Below are positions 44,178 to 54,011 of a DNA stretch of 64,000 nucleotides, piece after piece; the first letter of the stretch is position 1, and every line of letters begins with the position of its first letter. Source of the DNA: Bradyrhizobium sp. CSA112. GTDB taxonomy: Bacteria; Pseudomonadota; Alphaproteobacteria; Rhizobiales; Xanthobacteraceae. Both the position numbers and the translations under genes were made by a program. The stretch spans positions 916,261-980,260 of the forward strand of contig NZ_JAACFS010000001.1 in the NCBI RefSeq assembly GCF_029051645.1. Direction: 5' to 3'. Below the pieces are notes generated by a model. That model searched no databases. It had not been told where the DNA came from and saw only the letters and a list, made by a program, of their open reading frames with translations.

Positions 44178-45251
44178 ATGATCGACCGCAAAAACGGGCT
44201 GACTTACTCGGATTCGGGCGTTGATATCGATGCGGGCAACCGCCTGGTTGATCTCATCAAGCCGATGGTCCGCGCCACCGCCCGGGCCGGCGCCGACGCC
44301 GAAATCGGCGGTTTTGGCGGCCTGTTCGATCTCAAGGCGGCGGGTTTCAAGGATCCCGTGCTGGTGGCGGCGACCGACGGTGTCGGCACCAAGGTCAAAA
44401 TCGCGATCGAGACCGGCCTGCATGGCGGCATCGGCATCGATCTGGTGGCGATGTCGGTCAACGATCTGGTGGTCCAGGGCGCGGAACCGTTGTTCTTTCT
44501 CGACTATTTTGCCTGCGGCAAGCTCGACCCCGAGGCCGCGGCGGCCATCGTGGCCGGCGTCGCCGAGGGGTGCCGGGAGTCCGGCTGCGCCCTGATCGGC
44601 GGCGAGACCGCCGAGATGCCGGGGCTCTACAAGGACGGCGATTACGACCTCGCAGGCTTTGCGGTGGGGGCTGCCGAGCGCGGCACGCTGTTGCCGACCG
44701 CGGACATTGCCGTGGGCGACGCCGTGATCGGATTGGCGTCATCCGGTGTTCATTCCAACGGCTTTTCGCTGGTCCGCAAAATCGTCGCACAATCCCGCGT
44801 GGCTTTCGATGCGCCGGCGCCGTTCTCGCCGGTCATGACGCTGGGCGGCGCGCTGCTGGTGCCGACGCGGCTCTATGTGAAGTCCTGCCTGCGCGCGATT
44901 CGCGAGACCGGCGCGATCAAGGGGCTCGCCCACATCACCGGCGGCGGCTTCACCGACAACATCCCGCGCGTGCTGCCAAAGCACCTCGGCGTCGGCATCG
45001 ATCTGGCACGGCTGCCGGTGCTGCCGGTGTTCAAGTGGCTGGCGGAGCTGGGCGGCATCGCCGAACTCGAATTGTTGCGCACCTTCAACTGCGGCATCGG
45101 CATGATCGCCATCGTCAAGCCGGACGCAATCGAGCAGGTGACGGAAGTTTTGACCGAAAGCGGCGAGACCGTCGCCGTGCTCGGCGAAGTGATCCCGGCT
45201 ACGGGCGAACATCGCGTGGTCTACAACGGCCATCTCGATCTCGCGCAATGA
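44178..45251 (+). CDS. purM: Phosphoribosylformylglycinamidine cyclo-ligase
   Basis: PurM closes the imidazole ring to give AIR in purine synthesis. The length is 357 aa from ATG 44178 ([20 protein letters not shown]); a TTG two codons earlier is less likely. Typical stretches are [52 protein letters not shown] and [16 protein letters not shown]. The stop overlaps purN as ATGA (45248-45251), so the two are co-translated. No purine riboswitch was seen in the upstream gap. Confidence 0.97.
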   Translation: MIDRKNGLTYSDSGVDIDAGNRLVDLIKPMVRATARAGADAEIGGFGGLFDLKAAGFKDPVLVAATDGVGTKVKIAIETGLHGGIGIDLVAMSVNDLVVQGAEPLFFLDYFACGKLDPEAAAAIVAGVAEGCRESGCALIGGETAEMPGLYKDGDYDLAGFAVGAAERGTLLPTADIAVGDAVIGLASSGVHSNGFSLVRKIVAQSRVAFDAPAPFSPVMTLGGALLVPTRLYVKSCLRAIRETGAIKGLAHITGGGFTDNIPRVLPKHLGVGIDLARLPVLPVFKWLAELGGIAELELLRTFNCGIGMIAIVKPDAIEQVTEVLTESGETVAVLGEVIPATGEHRVVYNGHLDLAQ

Positions 45252-45901
45252 AGCGCCGTGTCGCCATCCTGATCTCCGGGCGCGGATCGAACATGGCCGC
45301 GCTGATCGATGCGGCGAAGGCTGCGGATTTTCCGGCCGAGATCGTCGCCGTCATTTCCAACCGGGCCGATGCCCTCGGGCTGGGAAAGGCGGCCGCGAGC
45401 GGCATCCCGACGATGGTCATCGAGAGCAAGCCGTTCGGCAAGGATCGCGCCGGCTTCGAGGATGTCCTGCAGCGGGCGCTGGAGGAAAAAAATGTCGAGC
45501 TGATCTGCCTCGGCGGATTCATGCGGCTGTTCACCGCCGATTTTGTGCAGCGCTGGTACGGCAGGATGCTCAACATCCATCCCGCGCTGCTGCCGTCCTT
45601 TCCGGGCCTCGATCCGCATGGCCAGGCATTGCAGGCCGGGGTGAAGATCTCGGGCGCGACTGTGCATTTCGTGATTCCCGAAACCGACGCCGGCCCGATC
45701 GTGATGCAGGGCGCGGTCACGGTGGCAGATGACGACACGGCCGAGACGCTGTCGCAGCGCATCCTCGGCATCGAGCATCGCATCTATCCCGAGGCGTTGC
45801 GATTGCTTGCGAGCGGCAGGCTTCGGCTCGAAGGGGGCATCTGCAAGCTTGCCGACGGGGCTGACCGCGACGGCACCCTGATTTCGCCGCGGACGATCTG
45901 A
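45248..45901 (+). CDS. purN: Phosphoribosylglycinamide formyltransferase
   Basis: PurN formylates GAR with 10-formyltetrahydrofolate. The length is 217 aa, from ATG 45248 ([19 protein letters not shown]); the same frame is open far upstream through purM, but that is only a shadow. Catalytic residues are in [13 protein letters not shown] (Asn, His) and PETDAGPIV (Asp). It is coupled to purM by a 4-base overlap. Both enzymes work in the same branch of purine synthesis. Confidence 0.96.
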   Translation: MKRRVAILISGRGSNMAALIDAAKAADFPAEIVAVISNRADALGLGKAAASGIPTMVIESKPFGKDRAGFEDVLQRALEEKNVELICLGGFMRLFTADFVQRWYGRMLNIHPALLPSFPGLDPHGQALQAGVKISGATVHFVIPETDAGPIVMQGAVTVADDDTAETLSQRILGIEHRIYPEALRLLASGRLRLEGGICKLADGADRDGTLISPRTI

Positions 45902-45966
45902 TATTATCTGCCGGTGTGCGCGAACCGAGCGCGATAGCCGCGCTCCGCAAAATCCATCGAGGTTCC

Positions 45967-46698
45967 ATGATCACGCTCTATGGCTCCGGGCCCAATTTCG
46001 GCCTTCCCGACGCAAGCCCATTCGTGACCAAGGCCGAGACCTTGTTGCGGATGTCGAAACTCCCGTTCGAAAAGGCGCTGATGAGCTTTTCCAAGGCGCC
46101 GAAGGGGAAGATCCCCTACATCGAGGACGACGGCCAGTTGCTCGGCGACTCCACGCTGATCCGCTGGCACCTCGAAAAGAAATACGGCATCGATTTCGAC
46201 CAGGGCCTCACCGCCGAGCAGCTCGCCATCGCCTGGGCGTTCGAGAAAATGGCGGAGGACAATCTATACTGGGCCAGCGTCTACTTCCGCTGGATGATCG
46301 ATGCCAATTTCCGCAAGGGGCCGGTCAACTTCTTCAATAGCGTGCCTGCGCCGGTCCGGCCTGTTGTCGCCTCGATGATCCGCCGCCGCCTGCGCAAGAC
46401 GTTGCACGGCCAGGGAATCGGCCGTCACTCCGCCGACGAGATCACCGCGATCGGAATCCGCTCGATCGATGCGATGGCGGCCTATCTCGGCGACAAGCCG
46501 TTCTTCATGGGTAGCGCGCCCGCCGGCATCGATGCCACGATGTTCGCCTTCGCGGTCAGCGCGATTTGTCCGCTGTTCGAGTCGGATCTGCAGCGGGCGG
46601 CCGCAAGCCATGACAATTTGCGGCGGTATGTCGGCCGAATGACCGCGCGATTCTATCCGGAGCTCCGCGAGATCGCCGGTTGCCAGGCCGCAGCCTGA
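45967..46698 (+). CDS. Glutathione S-transferase family protein
   Basis: A 243-aa protein from ATG 45967 (MITLYGSGPNFGLPDASPFV); the frame is open 17 codons further. The thioredoxin-like N-terminal domain contains KGKIPYIEDDGQLLGDSTLI (cis-Pro and the glutathione-binding ED-S region). An alpha-helical C-terminal domain follows, with GDKPFFMGSAPAGIDATMFAF, where the conserved Asp of GST folds is seen. The substrate class is not known. It follows purN by 65 bases and ends at a bidirectional terminator shared with the cold-shock gene. Confidence 0.9.
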   Translation: MITLYGSGPNFGLPDASPFVTKAETLLRMSKLPFEKALMSFSKAPKGKIPYIEDDGQLLGDSTLIRWHLEKKYGIDFDQGLTAEQLAIAWAFEKMAEDNLYWASVYFRWMIDANFRKGPVNFFNSVPAPVRPVVASMIRRRLRKTLHGQGIGRHSADEITAIGIRSIDAMAAYLGDKPFFMGSAPAGIDATMFAFAVSAICPLFESDLQRAAASHDNLRRYVGRMTARFYPELREIAGCQAAA

Positions 46699-46714
46699 AT
46701 TCCAGGGCAGGGCA

Positions 46715-46737
46715 AAAGCCCCCGGCGAGGCCGGGGG
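46715..46737. terminator. Bidirectional terminator between GST and cold-shock genes
   Basis: CCCCCGGC (46719-46726) and GCCGGGGG (46730-46737) form a perfect 8-bp stem with a GAG loop. AAAA before it (46714-46717 region) gives a T tract on the minus strand, so it terminates the cold-shock gene best; on the plus strand it has no long T run. Confidence 0.75.
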
Positions 46738-46757
46738 ATAATCAACGTGGATGAAGT

Positions 46758-46967
46758 CTAGTTGACCTTGAGGTTTTCCGCTGACGTCTTGCCGCGGTTT
46801 TCGACGAGGTCGTACTCGATGTGCTGGTTCTCGTTGAGAGTGCTGAGCCCCGCACGCTCGACGGCCGAGATGTGGACGAACACGTCCTTCTCGCCGACCG
46901 CCGGCTTGATGAACCCATACCCCTTGGTGGGGTTGAACCACTTGACGGTGCCCTTGTGCATCGCCAT
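46758..46967 (-). CDS. Cold-shock domain protein (CspA family)
   Basis: A 69-aa single-stranded nucleic-acid binding protein of the OB fold. It starts MAMHKGTVKWFNPTKGYGFI and shows RNP1 KGYGFIKP and RNP2 VFVHISAV. The C-terminal LVENRGKTSAENLKV is typical of alphaproteobacterial Csp. A GGAGACAGGCG site precedes the ATG. Several csp genes are usual in this group; which one cannot be told. It is followed by a terminator at 46715-46737. Confidence 0.95.
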   Translation of the reverse strand: MAMHKGTVKWFNPTKGYGFIKPAVGEKDVFVHISAVERAGLSTLNENQHIEYDLVENRGKTSAENLKVN

Positions 46968-47334
46968 CGCCTGTCTCCAAGTTTAGACCAGATACAAAAA
47001 AGACGCGGCCACGTTTTCCACGTGCCACGCCACAACCGGGCTCCCCGGTAGCTGCTAGATTTCCTGCTCGCGAAGCGCACAGTCGAACGGCCTGAATCCG
47101 ATTGCACCTCGGATTGCAACACGAAATTTGGGCGTTCGCAAGGTTTCGGCGAGTGCCGGAAAACCGATTGGCGATTCTGCGAGCTGTGGCAACCGGACAA
47201 CAATGGCGTGTATTCGGCGGCGCGCCGGGGGGCTAACCGATTGACCCTTCCCGCGAACTGGGGGCAAATCGCTCCGGTTGATCGGGATTTTCGCATTTTT
47301 CGGGCCGGCGCTTTTGCCTTTGGGGTTGGATTGC
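46968..47334. other. Intergenic region, cold-shock leader and barrel-protein upstream region
   Basis: About 367 bases separate the minus-strand csp gene from the plus-strand barrel protein. It should hold both promoters and possibly the long 5' UTR typical of csp mRNAs. I see no clear promoter pair, riboswitch or small gene. Longer minus-strand frames across this region are shadows of the barrel gene. Confidence 0.4.
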
Positions 47335-48474
47335 ATGCGCTGCTCATCGCGGCTTTCGTGGGCACGAAAAATCGGGACCGGTGGCGCGCTCGCGCGGCTT
47401 GTCGCGATTGCGGTCGTTCTTGTCGCAGTGATGTCGGCGGCACAGGCGCAATCACCGACGCCAACGCCCACCCCGACACCCACGCCTTCGCCGACGCCGA
47501 GCCCGACGCCGACGGTGATCAATTCGGCGGTGTCGTCGGGCGCAACGCTGACCAATCTCGGCAGCAATTTCCTCGAACGGCTGGGCAACCAGTCTAGCAA
47601 CGGCTTCAACCGCCTGCAGCGGACCAATCCGGGCGGCGGCGGCGCCTCGGAAAGCACGGAAGCGCCGCGCTACCGGACCTGGTTCGAAGGCTACGGTAAC
47701 TTTACGAAGAACGGCGCGGTCGGCGATTTCGTCGGCGATAGCCGGAAGACCTGGGGAGGCGTGGCCGGCATCAGCGCGCGGGTGGCGCCGGGCATCAATA
47801 TCGGCCTTTCGATCGACCAGAGCCGCTCTGCGATCGATATTCCGCTGGCGCTGCAATCGGCGACGATCGACCTGACCCAGATCGGTTTCACTGCCTCCGT
47901 CGACAGCGGGCCATGGACCTGGGCCAGTGCGGTGGTGCACGGTTTCGGCAACATCAATTCGCGGCGCGACACCGGCTTTGGGCTAGCGACCGCCGGATAC
48001 AATGCGCGGCTCGACGGCGTCCTGAGTGAGATCAGCTATTACTGGTCCAAGGATCAGGGCCGCATCGTGCCCAAGGCGGCGTTCGAATATGTCCGCGCCC
48101 AGACCGGCTCGCTGCAGGAGATTGGCGGCCTCGACCCCGTGATGGCGACGGGCGCCACCGTGCAGCGTGCACGCCTGCTGATCGGCGCGGAGATCGGGCA
48201 TTACTGGATATTCGACGGCAAGATTTTCGACCTGTCAGGCTACGGCAAGTTCGTCGACAACGTCGTGCAGAATTTCTCCGATATCACGGTCAGCCAGGGT
48301 GTTCAGAGTATTACGTTCCAGAGTATCGGCGAGAGCCGGTACGGCGCCGATGCCGGAGGCTCGGCATCGCTGAGCCTCACCGGTACCGCGCGGCTCTACG
48401 TCAACTACGACGCCAAATTCCGCGCCGCGATGCAGTCGCATCAGGGAACGGTGGGGCTCGAACTGAAGTGGTAG
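47335..48474 (+). CDS. Outer-membrane protein with autotransporter-type barrel
   Basis: A 379-aa protein from ATG 47335 (MRCSSRLSWARKIG); other starts reach 47278. The signal peptide ends near AAQAQSP, followed at once by a Pro-Thr/Ser run (TPTPTPTPTPSPTPSPTPT) and a short linker. From about residue 105 a beta-barrel follows (YRTWFEGYGNFTKNG to the C-terminal LELKW, ending in the aromatic residue used for outer-membrane insertion). There is almost no passenger domain, so this is a barrel-only autotransporter-type protein of unknown role. The Pro-Thr codons form a DNA repeat at about 47459-47515. Confidence 0.85.
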   Translation: MRCSSRLSWARKIGTGGALARLVAIAVVLVAVMSAAQAQSPTPTPTPTPTPSPTPSPTPTVINSAVSSGATLTNLGSNFLERLGNQSSNGFNRLQRTNPGGGGASESTEAPRYRTWFEGYGNFTKNGAVGDFVGDSRKTWGGVAGISARVAPGINIGLSIDQSRSAIDIPLALQSATIDLTQIGFTASVDSGPWTWASAVVHGFGNINSRRDTGFGLATAGYNARLDGVLSEISYYWSKDQGRIVPKAAFEYVRAQTGSLQEIGGLDPVMATGATVQRARLLIGAEIGHYWIFDGKIFDLSGYGKFVDNVVQNFSDITVSQGVQSITFQSIGESRYGADAGGSASLSLTGTARLYVNYDAKFRAAMQSHQGTVGLELKW

Positions 48475-48503
48475 TTGGGCATAGTCATGCGCCTGTGGCC
48501 TCG

Positions 48504-48598
48504 TGGTTCGAGACGCGCGGCGTTGCCGCGCTCCTCACCATGAGGGTCTAAGACCTCATCCTGAGGAGCATCGCAAAGCGATGCGTCTCGAAGGATGA
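48504..48598. repeat. Paired inverted REPIN-like element, locus 1
   Basis: Two imperfect copies of one palindrome face each other. Copy 1 (48504-48545) reads TGGTTCGAGACGC, a GCGGC/GCCGC hairpin, then GCTCCTCACCATGAGG. Copy 2 (48554-48598) is its reverse complement in outline (CCTCATCCTGAGGAGC, a GCATCGC/GCGATGC hairpin, GTCTCGAAGGATGA). Loops differ, ends agree. It sits just after the rnd stop and after the barrel gene. Similar elements are at 53827-53986. Confidence 0.8.
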
Positions 48599-48613
48599 AA
48601 GCAACAGTGCTTG

Positions 48614-49762
48614 CTAAGCCCGGTCGACCCTGACGACGCGGCCTTTTTCGATCGCAAGCGCCAGCCGGCCGTGTTTCAGCGCTAGCGCCGCTTCGCCGAA
48701 CAATTCGCGCCGCCAGCCATGCAGGGCAGCGACGTCGGCGTGGTCATCGGTGGCGATCTGGTCGAGGTCGTCGACGGTGGCGATCACTTTGCTGGCAACG
48801 GCGTGGCGTTCCGACGTCATCCGCAGCAGCACCTTCAGGAGCTCGACGGTTGCAGCCCCGTTCGAATTACCGCGCGGCTTTTCGATCTTCGGCAGCGTGT
48901 GGGGATCGCGGGCAAGGCCGCGCTGCACGGCGGCGATGATATCGGCGCCCCATTTGGAGCGGTCAAAGCCCTTCGGCAGCGAGCGCAGGCCGGCGAGCCG
49001 CTCCAGGGAGGTCGGCGCGTGGGTGGCGATATCGCCGACCGCATCGTCCTTCAGCACGCGCGAGCGCGGCACGTCGCGGCTTTGCGCTTCCTGCTCGCGC
49101 CAGGCCGCGACTTCCATCAGCACGGCAAGCTCCTTCGGCTTGCGGACCCTGCTCTTGAGCCGCTCCCAGGCGCGCTCGGGGTGGAAATCATAGGTCCTTG
49201 GCGAGGTCAGGACTTCCATCTCCTCGCTGACCCAGTCGCTGCGGCCGCGCTTCTTGAGGTCGGCATCGAGGGCGGCAAAGACGTCGCGCAAATGGGTGAC
49301 GTCGGAGATCGCATAATGCATCTGCTCGGGCGTCAGCGGACGGCGCGACCAGTCGGTGAAGCGGTGGGTCTTGTCCGGCCGGTGGCCGGTGACGCGCTCG
49401 ACGAGCTGGTCATAGGCAATGCTGTCGCCATAGCCCAGCACCATCGCCGCGACCTGCGTATCGAAGATCGGGTGCGGAATGGTGCCGGACTGGTGCCAGA
49501 CGATCTCGATGTCCTGGCGGGCGGCGTGAAACACCTTCAGCACCGCCTCGTTCCCCATCAGTTCGAAGAACGGCTTGAGGTCGATGCCGGGCGCCAGCGT
49601 GTCGATCACGACGGCCTCGTCCGCGCTCGCCATCTGGACGACGCAGAGCAGGGGATAGTAGGTCGTCTCCCGCAGGAACTCGGTGTCTACGGTGATGACC
49701 TTGTGCTGGGCGAGCCGGGTGCAGGCGGCGGCGAGGTCGGAAGTGGTGGTAATCAGATCCAT
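48614..49762 (-). CDS. rnd: Ribonuclease D
   Basis: A 3'-5' exoribonuclease that trims tRNA precursors. The length is 382 aa from ATG 49762 ([14 protein letters not shown]); the frame stays open 47 codons more. The DEDDy exonuclease motifs are [19 protein letters not shown] (first Asp and Glu), [13 protein letters not shown] and [13 protein letters not shown] (Tyr and last Asp). HRDC-like helical domains follow from about residue 205. It converges on the barrel protein. In Hyphomicrobiales rnd often neighbours aspS, here about 2.2 kb away. Confidence 0.95.
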   Translation of the reverse strand: MDLITTTSDLAAACTRLAQHKVITVDTEFLRETTYYPLLCVVQMASADEAVVIDTLAPGIDLKPFFELMGNEAVLKVFHAARQDIEIVWHQSGTIPHPIFDTQVAAMVLGYGDSIAYDQLVERVTGHRPDKTHRFTDWSRRPLTPEQMHYAISDVTHLRDVFAALDADLKKRGRSDWVSEEMEVLTSPRTYDFHPERAWERLKSRVRKPKELAVLMEVAAWREQEAQSRDVPRSRVLKDDAVGDIATHAPTSLERLAGLRSLPKGFDRSKWGADIIAAVQRGLARDPHTLPKIEKPRGNSNGAATVELLKVLLRMTSERHAVASKVIATVDDLDQIATDDHADVAALHGWRRELFGEAALALKHGRLALAIEKGRVVRVDRA

Positions 49763-50010
49763 GAACAATCCATGACGCGTCCGACAGGCGTTCTGCCGAA
49801 AACGCTGATATGTCAAGGGTGTCGCGGAAGATTTGAGCCCTGCATTTGAGCCTGAGCACGGCTTTTTTACGTCGTTTGGCGGGCGGATTGCCATAGACGG
49901 CAAGCGCGTGGCGGCGTTTTTCGGTCAGGCGCCCGAACAGCCGGTTTCCGGAGGCGCCGGGCCAATCGCCAGTCTCCGCGGGCCTTTCGGGTTATGGAGG
50001 CGCGACCTGA

Positions 50011-50121
50011 CTACTCGTAGTGGATGTGCCGCGACCGACGACGGCCCGACGGAATCGCGAGCACAGCGAGACAGAGCGCAATCATCACCATTCCCACGAA
50101 TTCGATAGCAAAGGCATCCAC
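50011..50121 (-). CDS. Candidate 36-aa small membrane protein
   Basis: A 37-codon ORF (with stop) from GTG 50121: VDAFAIEFVGMVMIALCLAV then LAIPSGRRRSRHIHYE. One hydrophobic segment of about 17 residues is followed by a strongly basic tail, a typical single-pass inner-membrane peptide. A GGGGGG run lies about 8 bases before the GTG as a possible ribosome-binding site. It is too short for most gene finders. Existence is not certain. Confidence 0.45.
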   Translation of the reverse strand: MDAFAIEFVGMVMIALCLAVLAIPSGRRRSRHIHYE

Positions 50122-50251
50122 CGCAATTCCCCCCGATAAACCGATAGAATTGTAGGGAGCGTGTTGACGGCTTCTTAATTTGTGGAACCGGCAGATGAAG
50201 CGCGTCGGCGGATGGTGGACGGCTGCTTAAGGAGTTGGGTTAACGGCAATG

Positions 50252-50333
50252 TGTAGGATGGGTAGAGCGAAGCGAAACCCATCAGCATCACGCGAGCTAT
50301 TGATGGGTTTCGCTTCGCTCTACCCATCCTACA
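50252..50333. repeat. Perfect 33-bp inverted repeat with 16-base loop
   Basis: The arms 50252-50284 and 50301-50333 are perfect reverse complements (arm starts TGTAGGATGGGTAGAGCGAA, ends AACCCATCA). The loop of 16 bases is GCATCACGCGAGCTAT. As RNA it gives a very stable hairpin. Sequences like GTAGGATGGGTAGAGCG occur widely as intergenic repeats in proteobacteria, from memory. It lies 16 bases past the selO stop, so it may also protect or end that transcript. Confidence 0.9.
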
Positions 50334-50349
50334 AGCTGTCAGCGCGACC

Positions 50350-51825
50350 TCACGTCCCGCAGAACGTTCGCAGCACGCGCTGATCGGGCAGCGGCGGTTC
50401 GGCATAGTCTGCGAACTCCGGCTGATCCTCGTACGGTTTAGACAGCACCGTCAGCAATTCCTCGAACGGCGCGTAGTCCTTGTTCACGGCGGCCGCGATC
50501 ACGGCTTCGACGCGGTGGTTGCGCGGGATGAACGCCGGATTGACGGCGCGCATCGCGACCTGCCGTTCGCCGGCGGATTGCGGCTCTTCCGCGAAGCGCT
50601 GACGCCATCGCACCGCCCATTCGTCGAAGGCGGCGGGATCGGTGAACTGCGCCCGGACATCTGCGACAGCGGCCTCGTCGCCGGCGGCATCGCTCAGGCG
50701 GCGGAAGGTGAGGGTGAAGTCGGCCGTGTTCTTCGCCATGGCGTCGAGCAGGTCCTGCACCAGCGCCTCGTCGCCGTCGCGCGCGGTGAACAGGCCGATC
50801 TTCTTGCGCAGCCCGGTCTGATACGCGGCGGTAAACTTTTCGGCGAATTCGCCGAGGATGAACTGCGCCTGTTCGATCGCCTTGTCCTGGTCGTCGGAGA
50901 ACAGCGGAAGCAGGCATTCGGCAAGTCGTGTCAGGTTCCACAGCGCGATGCGCGGCTGGTTGGCGTAGGCGTAGCGGCCCAGCTCGTCGATCGAGGAGAA
51001 CACCTGCGCCGGGTTGTACTCGTCCATGAAGGCGCAGGGGCCGTAGTCGATGGTCTCGCCCGAGATGGACGTGTTGTCGGTGTTCATGACGCCATGGATG
51101 AAGCCGACCAGAAGCCAGCGCGCGAGCAGATCGGCCTGGCGGGCGACGACGCCTTCGAGCAGCGCGTGATAGGGACGCTCGGCCTTCGCCACATCAGGAT
51201 AGTGCCTGGCGATGACATGGTCGGCCAGCGCGCGCACGCCGTTGGTGTCGCCGCGCGCGGCGAAGAACTGGAAGGTGCCGACGCGGATATGGCTTGCGGC
51301 GACGCGCGTGAGCACCGCGCCGGGAAGCATGGTCTCGCGCATGACGCTCTCGCCAGTGATCACGGCGGCGAGTGAGCGGGTGGTGGGGATGCCGAGCGCA
51401 AACATCGCCTCGCTCACAATGTATTCGCGCAAGACCGGCCCGAGCGCGGCGCGGCCGTCGCCCCGGCGCGAGAATGGCGTTGGTCCCGATCCCTTGAGCT
51501 GGATGTCGCGGCGGACGCCGTCCTTGTCGATGACCTCGCCGAGCAGAATCGCCCGGCCGTCGCCGAGCTGAGGTACGAACTGGCCGAACTGGTGGCCGGC
51601 ATAGGCCATCGCGATCGGATCGGCGCCGTCGGGCAGGCGCTTTCCGGCGAGGATTTCGGCCCCTTCCGGGCTCTCCAGCACATCGGGATCAAGCCCGAGA
51701 TGGACGGCCAGCGCCCGGTTCAACTTGATCAGCCGTGGGGCGGCGACCGGGGTCGGCGCGACACGGGCGAAAAAGTTCGCCGGTAGGGCCGAATAGGTGT
51801 TCTGGAACGGGAAATGGATGGTCAT
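50350..51825 (-). CDS. selO: Protein adenylyltransferase SelO (YdiU family)
   Basis: A pseudokinase-fold enzyme that AMPylates proteins; in E. coli it acts during oxidative stress. The length is 491 aa. It shows the N-terminal [58 protein letters not shown] and the active-site region [20 protein letters not shown]. The C-terminal Cys (LRTFCGT) matches the position where many SelO proteins end in CxxC or Cys-containing tails. It starts [14 protein letters not shown]. It stands alone on the minus strand, divergent from aspS. Confidence 0.94.
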   Translation of the reverse strand: MTIHFPFQNTYSALPANFFARVAPTPVAAPRLIKLNRALAVHLGLDPDVLESPEGAEILAGKRLPDGADPIAMAYAGHQFGQFVPQLGDGRAILLGEVIDKDGVRRDIQLKGSGPTPFSRRGDGRAALGPVLREYIVSEAMFALGIPTTRSLAAVITGESVMRETMLPGAVLTRVAASHIRVGTFQFFAARGDTNGVRALADHVIARHYPDVAKAERPYHALLEGVVARQADLLARWLLVGFIHGVMNTDNTSISGETIDYGPCAFMDEYNPAQVFSSIDELGRYAYANQPRIALWNLTRLAECLLPLFSDDQDKAIEQAQFILGEFAEKFTAAYQTGLRKKIGLFTARDGDEALVQDLLDAMAKNTADFTLTFRRLSDAAGDEAAVADVRAQFTDPAAFDEWAVRWRQRFAEEPQSAGERQVAMRAVNPAFIPRNHRVEAVIAAAVNKDYAPFEELLTVLSKPYEDQPEFADYAEPPLPDQRVLRTFCGT

Positions 51826-52015
51826 GACCTAAAGATAGGCGCGGGCACGGAATAGGCAAACGGTTGGGCCGCCGACAGCGGAAATCTCGCGTTTCTGGCA
51901 CAAAACAGGCCCCGCCATTGGTTGCCGCCCTGCGCGGCGTCGGGTAAACCCTCCCGCAATCCGCGCGGCCTTTGGCCCCGATTCTGACCTCCGACATCTG
52001 ATTTTTGGGACTTCC

Positions 52016-53791
52016 ATGCATCGCTACCGGTCACATACATGCGGCGCGCTCCGTGAGGGCGATATCGGGCAAACCGCCCGTCTTTCCGGCTGGTGCCATC
52101 GCATCCGCGACCATGGCGGCGTGCTTTTCATCGATCTGCGCGATCACTACGGCATAACGCAATGCGTGGCGGACCCGGACTCGCCGGCGTTCAAGGAAGT
52201 CGAAAAGTTCCGCTCGGAATGGGTGGTGCGGATCGACGGCAAGGTGCGCCGCCGGCCCGAGGGGACCGACAACCCGGAACTGCCGACCGGCATGGTCGAA
52301 GTCTATGTCAGCGAGATTGAGGTGCTGGGGCCTGCGGCCGAGCTGCCGCTGCCGGTGTTCGGCGAGCAGGAATATCCTGAAGATATAAGGCTCAAGTACC
52401 GCTTCCTCGACCTGCGCCGCGAGAAGCTGCACCAGAACATCATGACCCGCGGCGCGATCGTCGATTCCATGCGCAAGCGGATGAAGGAGCAGGGCTTCTT
52501 CGAGTTCCAGACCCCGATCCTGACGGCGTCCTCGCCGGAGGGCGCGCGGGACTTTCTGGTGCCGTCACGCATTCATCCCGGCAAGTTTTACGCGCTGCCG
52601 CAGGCGCCGCAGCAGTACAAGCAGCTCCTGATGATGAGTGGCTTCGACCGCTACTTTCAGATCGCGCCATGCTTCCGCGACGAGGACCCGCGCGCCGACC
52701 GCCTGCCGGGCGAGTTTTACCAGCTCGACGTTGAAATGAGCTTTGTCACGCAAGAAGATGTTTTTGCGGCGATGGAGCCGGTCGTCACCGGCGTGTTCGA
52801 GGAGTTTGCCAAGGGCAAGCCGGTCACCAAAGGCTGGCCGCGGATTCCGTTTGCGGAAGCCTTACGCAAGTACGGCACCGACAAGCCGGACCTGCGCAAC
52901 CCGATCGAGATGCAGGACGTCTCCGAGCACTTCCGCGGCTCCGGCTTCAAGGTGTTCGCGCGGATGCTGGAAGACCCAAAGAACCAGGTCTGGGCGATCC
53001 CCGGCGTGGGGGGCGGTTCACGCGCGTTCTGCGACCGCATGAATTCGTGGGCGCAGGGCGAAGGACAGCCCGGCCTCGGCTACATCATGTGGCGCGAGGG
53101 CGGCGAGGGTGCGGGTCCGCTCGCCAACAACATCGGTGCGGAGCGGACGGCTGCGATCCGCGCGCAGCTCGGCATAAAGGATGGCGATGCTGCCTTCTTC
53201 GTTGCGGGCGATCCGGAAAAATTCTGGAAGTTCTCAGGCCTGGCGCGCACCAAGGTGGCGGAGGAATTGAACCTGATCGACAAGGATCGGTTCGAGCTCG
53301 CCTGGATCGTCGACTTCCCGATGTACGAGTACAACGAGGAAGACAAGAAGGTCGACTTCTCGCACAACCCGTTCTCGATGCCGCAGGGCGGTCTCAACGC
53401 GTTGCAGACGCAGGACCCGCTGACGATCAAGGCGTTCCAGTACGACATTACCTGCAACGGTTACGAGATCGCCTCCGGCGGTATTCGTAACCACAAGCCG
53501 GAAGCGATGGTGAAGGCGTTCGAGATCGCGGGCTATGGCGAGAAGGACGTTGTCGAGCGTTTCGGCGGCATGTACCGCGCGTTCCAGTACGGCGCCCCGC
53601 CGCATGGCGGCATGGCGGCCGGTGTCGACCGCATTGTGATGTTACTCTGCGGCACCACGAACCTGCGCGAAATCTCGCTGTTCCCGATGAACCAGCAGGC
53701 CGTGGACCTCCTGATGGGCGCGCCGTCAGAAGTCACAACCAAGCAGCTCCGCGAGCTTCACATCCGGCTCAATCTGCCGGACAAGGGGTAG
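52016..53791 (+). CDS. aspS: Aspartyl-tRNA synthetase
   Basis: A class IIb synthetase of 591 aa, the bacterial-type size with the GAD insertion. The N-terminal OB-fold anticodon domain is [20 protein letters not shown] and [15 protein letters not shown]. Motif 2 is [20 protein letters not shown]. Motif 3 is [14 protein letters not shown] near the end. A GGGACTTCC stretch precedes the ATG. Whether it is discriminating or also charges tRNA-Asn cannot be judged without the gatCAB context. Confidence 0.97.
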   Translation: MHRYRSHTCGALREGDIGQTARLSGWCHRIRDHGGVLFIDLRDHYGITQCVADPDSPAFKEVEKFRSEWVVRIDGKVRRRPEGTDNPELPTGMVEVYVSEIEVLGPAAELPLPVFGEQEYPEDIRLKYRFLDLRREKLHQNIMTRGAIVDSMRKRMKEQGFFEFQTPILTASSPEGARDFLVPSRIHPGKFYALPQAPQQYKQLLMMSGFDRYFQIAPCFRDEDPRADRLPGEFYQLDVEMSFVTQEDVFAAMEPVVTGVFEEFAKGKPVTKGWPRIPFAEALRKYGTDKPDLRNPIEMQDVSEHFRGSGFKVFARMLEDPKNQVWAIPGVGGGSRAFCDRMNSWAQGEGQPGLGYIMWREGGEGAGPLANNIGAERTAAIRAQLGIKDGDAAFFVAGDPEKFWKFSGLARTKVAEELNLIDKDRFELAWIVDFPMYEYNEEDKKVDFSHNPFSMPQGGLNALQTQDPLTIKAFQYDITCNGYEIASGGIRNHKPEAMVKAFEIAGYGEKDVVERFGGMYRAFQYGAPPHGGMAAGVDRIVMLLCGTTNLREISLFPMNQQAVDLLMGAPSEVTTKQLRELHIRLNLPDKG

Positions 53792-53826
53792 GAGCTGAGT
53801 TAGCTGCGTCGGAACGGCTCCAAACC

Positions 53827-53986
53827 CTCTCATACTGAGGAGCCCGCCGAGCGGGCGTCTCGAAGGATGCAGGCCACAGACCGGGCCTCATGGTTCGCCC
53901 GGCGATGCGAAGCATCGTCCGGAGACGCGCGGAGCCTGTCATCGGGCCGCGCTACGCGCGGACCCGTTGGCGCTCCTCACCATGAC
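53827..53986. repeat. Paired inverted REPIN-like element, locus 2
   Basis: Copy A (53827-53870, CTCTCATACTGAGGAGC, CCCGC/GCGGG hairpin, GTCTCGAAGGATGC) has the orientation of copy 2 at 48554. Copy B (from 53891, TGGTTCG) is the opposite orientation, but its inside holds an extra hairpin-rich stretch (GCGATGCGAAGCATCG) and ends CGCTCCTCACCATGAC (53971-53986). The core ends agree with locus 1. It fills most of the gap between aspS and the next minus-strand gene, so it may also act as a terminator region. Confidence 0.75.
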
Positions 53987-54011
53987 GGACTTGCGATGCA
54001 GTAGAGGTAGC

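Larger units (their letters stand above)
49763..50349. other. Intergenic region with small ORF and long inverted repeat
   Basis: About 590 bases between rnd and selO. It holds the 36-aa ORF candidate at 50011-50121 and the perfect inverted repeat at 50252-50333, listed separately. The part 49763-50010 includes the rnd upstream sequence, and no convincing promoter was seen. The inverted repeat lies 16 bases before the selO stop codon at the convergent end, so it may also end transcription. Confidence 0.5.

Noticed and set aside
44570..45247. Upstream extension of purN through the purM gene
   Set aside because: purN begins at [15 protein letters not shown] (45248). The upstream part is a +1 frame of purM.
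47055..47657. 200-codon minus-strand ORF overlapping the barrel protein start
   Set aside because: Its Gly/Val repeat (GVGVGVG) is the antisense of the Pro-Thr codons, so it is an artefact of the repeat.
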